From Thiotrichales bacterium (GTDB lineage: Bacteria; Pseudomonadota; Gammaproteobacteria; Thiomicrospirales; Thiomicrospiraceae), in contig JALVTA010000021.1 in the NCBI GenBank assembly GCA_027036095.1, positions 1-12,839 on the forward strand: a stretch of DNA of 12,839 nucleotides, given 5' to 3'. Each line of letters opens with the position of its first letter. The stretch's first letter is position 1. The translations under genes and the position numbers were made by a program. A model generated the notes under the pieces. It was not told where the DNA came from. It made no database searches and was given only the letters and a program-made list of their open reading frames with translations. This document shows, piece by piece, positions 12,516-12,839 of this stretch.

Positions 12516-12820
12516 TGCACGCCTCCACCGATGGGCTGCTCCCGCAGCCCCTGCTCGCGGATGATGTAGCACATGTTGGTGTGCAGCTTCTTGCCGTCAA
12601 TCAGCAGCGAGGCGCCATACTGATCCTCCGGATTGAGGCGTACCACGCCCTCATAGCGCTTGATCAGCTTGCCGTCGAAACAGCTGCGGATTTCCACCAC
12701 CCGCTTGAGACCAACCCAGTCGGACTGCAGGTTCTTGGCCTGGTTGGTGACCTTCTCGCAGCCGGTCAGTGCCAGCAGGGCGGCGGCAACCAGCAGGCTA
12801 CTTTTCATCATGTGTTTCAT
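12512..12820 (-). CDS. small putative lipoprotein with two mature-domain cysteines, unknown function
   Basis: Unrecognised 102-aa predicted lipoprotein. The signal peptide has a lysine start and the lipobox L18-T-G-C21; Glu at +2 fits outer-membrane sorting. The mature part is about 80 residues, with C47 (IRSCFDGKLI) and C84 (HTNMCYIIRE), which could form one disulfide, and alternating hydrophobic strands (YEGVVRL, GASLLIDGKKL) suggesting a small beta domain. The ATG at 12820 is preferred because GGGGAA lies about 4-5 nt upstream; ATGs at 12811 and 12808 would shorten the signal peptide by 3 or 4 residues. It is the first visible gene of a three-gene coupled unit; the promoter is probably beyond the right edge, only 19 bp away. 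Confidence 0.8.
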   Translation of the reverse strand: MKHMMKSSLLVAAALLALTGCEKVTNQAKNLQSDWVGLKRVVEIRSCFDGKLIKRYEGVVRLNPEDQYGASLLIDGKKLHTNMCYIIREQGLREQPIGGGVQ

Positions 12821-12839
12821 TCGATTCCCCGGTTCTGAA

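Noticed and set aside
1..12839. Defence system, prophage, transposon, CRISPR or tRNA genes
   Set aside because: No transposase, integrase, repeat array, attachment site or tRNA-like cloverleaf was seen; the window is ordinary core-genome sequence in composition and content.

Overview
The window is dense, high-GC (about 60% or more by eye) chromosomal DNA with no insertion sequence, RNA gene, CRISPR array or stretch over 300 bases without a gene. Gene families and order point to a gammaproteobacterium: bamD divergent from rluD, with rluD followed by pgeF (yfiH), is the arrangement known from E. coli and relatives. A different lineage from the enterics is suggested by nhaA, not clpB, following pgeF, by sucCD being separate from sucAB and followed by nadE, and by a PP0621-type small zinc-ribbon protein. 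I cannot name the species; NhaA only hints at a saline or alkaline habitat.

Layout. (1) 1-2948, minus strand: rluD (23S rRNA pseudouridine synthase), pgeF (one-base TGATG overlap with rluD) and a partial nhaA cut by the left edge. (2) 2992-3852, plus strand: bamD, an outer-membrane assembly lipoprotein. Its probable extended -10 lies beside the rluD start codon, and the probable rluD -10 lies beside the bamD start codon. (3) 3846-11367, minus strand, transcribed in the order sucC, sucD, nadE, GAF-GGDEF-EAL no. 1, GAF-GGDEF-EAL no. 2. The first three are joined by ATGA overlaps. The first c-di-GMP gene starts 12 nt after the nadE stop, in the same frame; the second follows after 72 nt that may hold its own promoter. 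(4) 11442-11672, plus strand: a PP0621-like membrane/zinc-ribbon protein, divergent from sucC across 74 bp containing a symmetric AT-rich element that can serve as -10 on both strands. (5) 11663-12820, minus strand: a tightly coupled unit of two unrecognised cysteine-containing lipoproteins and an FkpB/SlyD-like FKBP prolyl isomerase.

How they work together. SucCD makes ATP or GTP at the succinyl-CoA step and NadE makes NAD+ using ATP and glutamine, so the front of the long operon is energy and cofactor metabolism. Its tail is two paralogous c-di-GMP enzymes: one with intact GGDEF and EAL sites, one with a degenerate GGDEF (GADAF) and an intact EAL site. This link between central metabolism and second-messenger turnover, plus the uncharacterised lipoprotein pair with an FKBP, are the most interesting parts. 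Most of the rest is ordinary housekeeping. No clear intrinsic terminator was seen; both convergent gene pairs overlap at their 3' ends.
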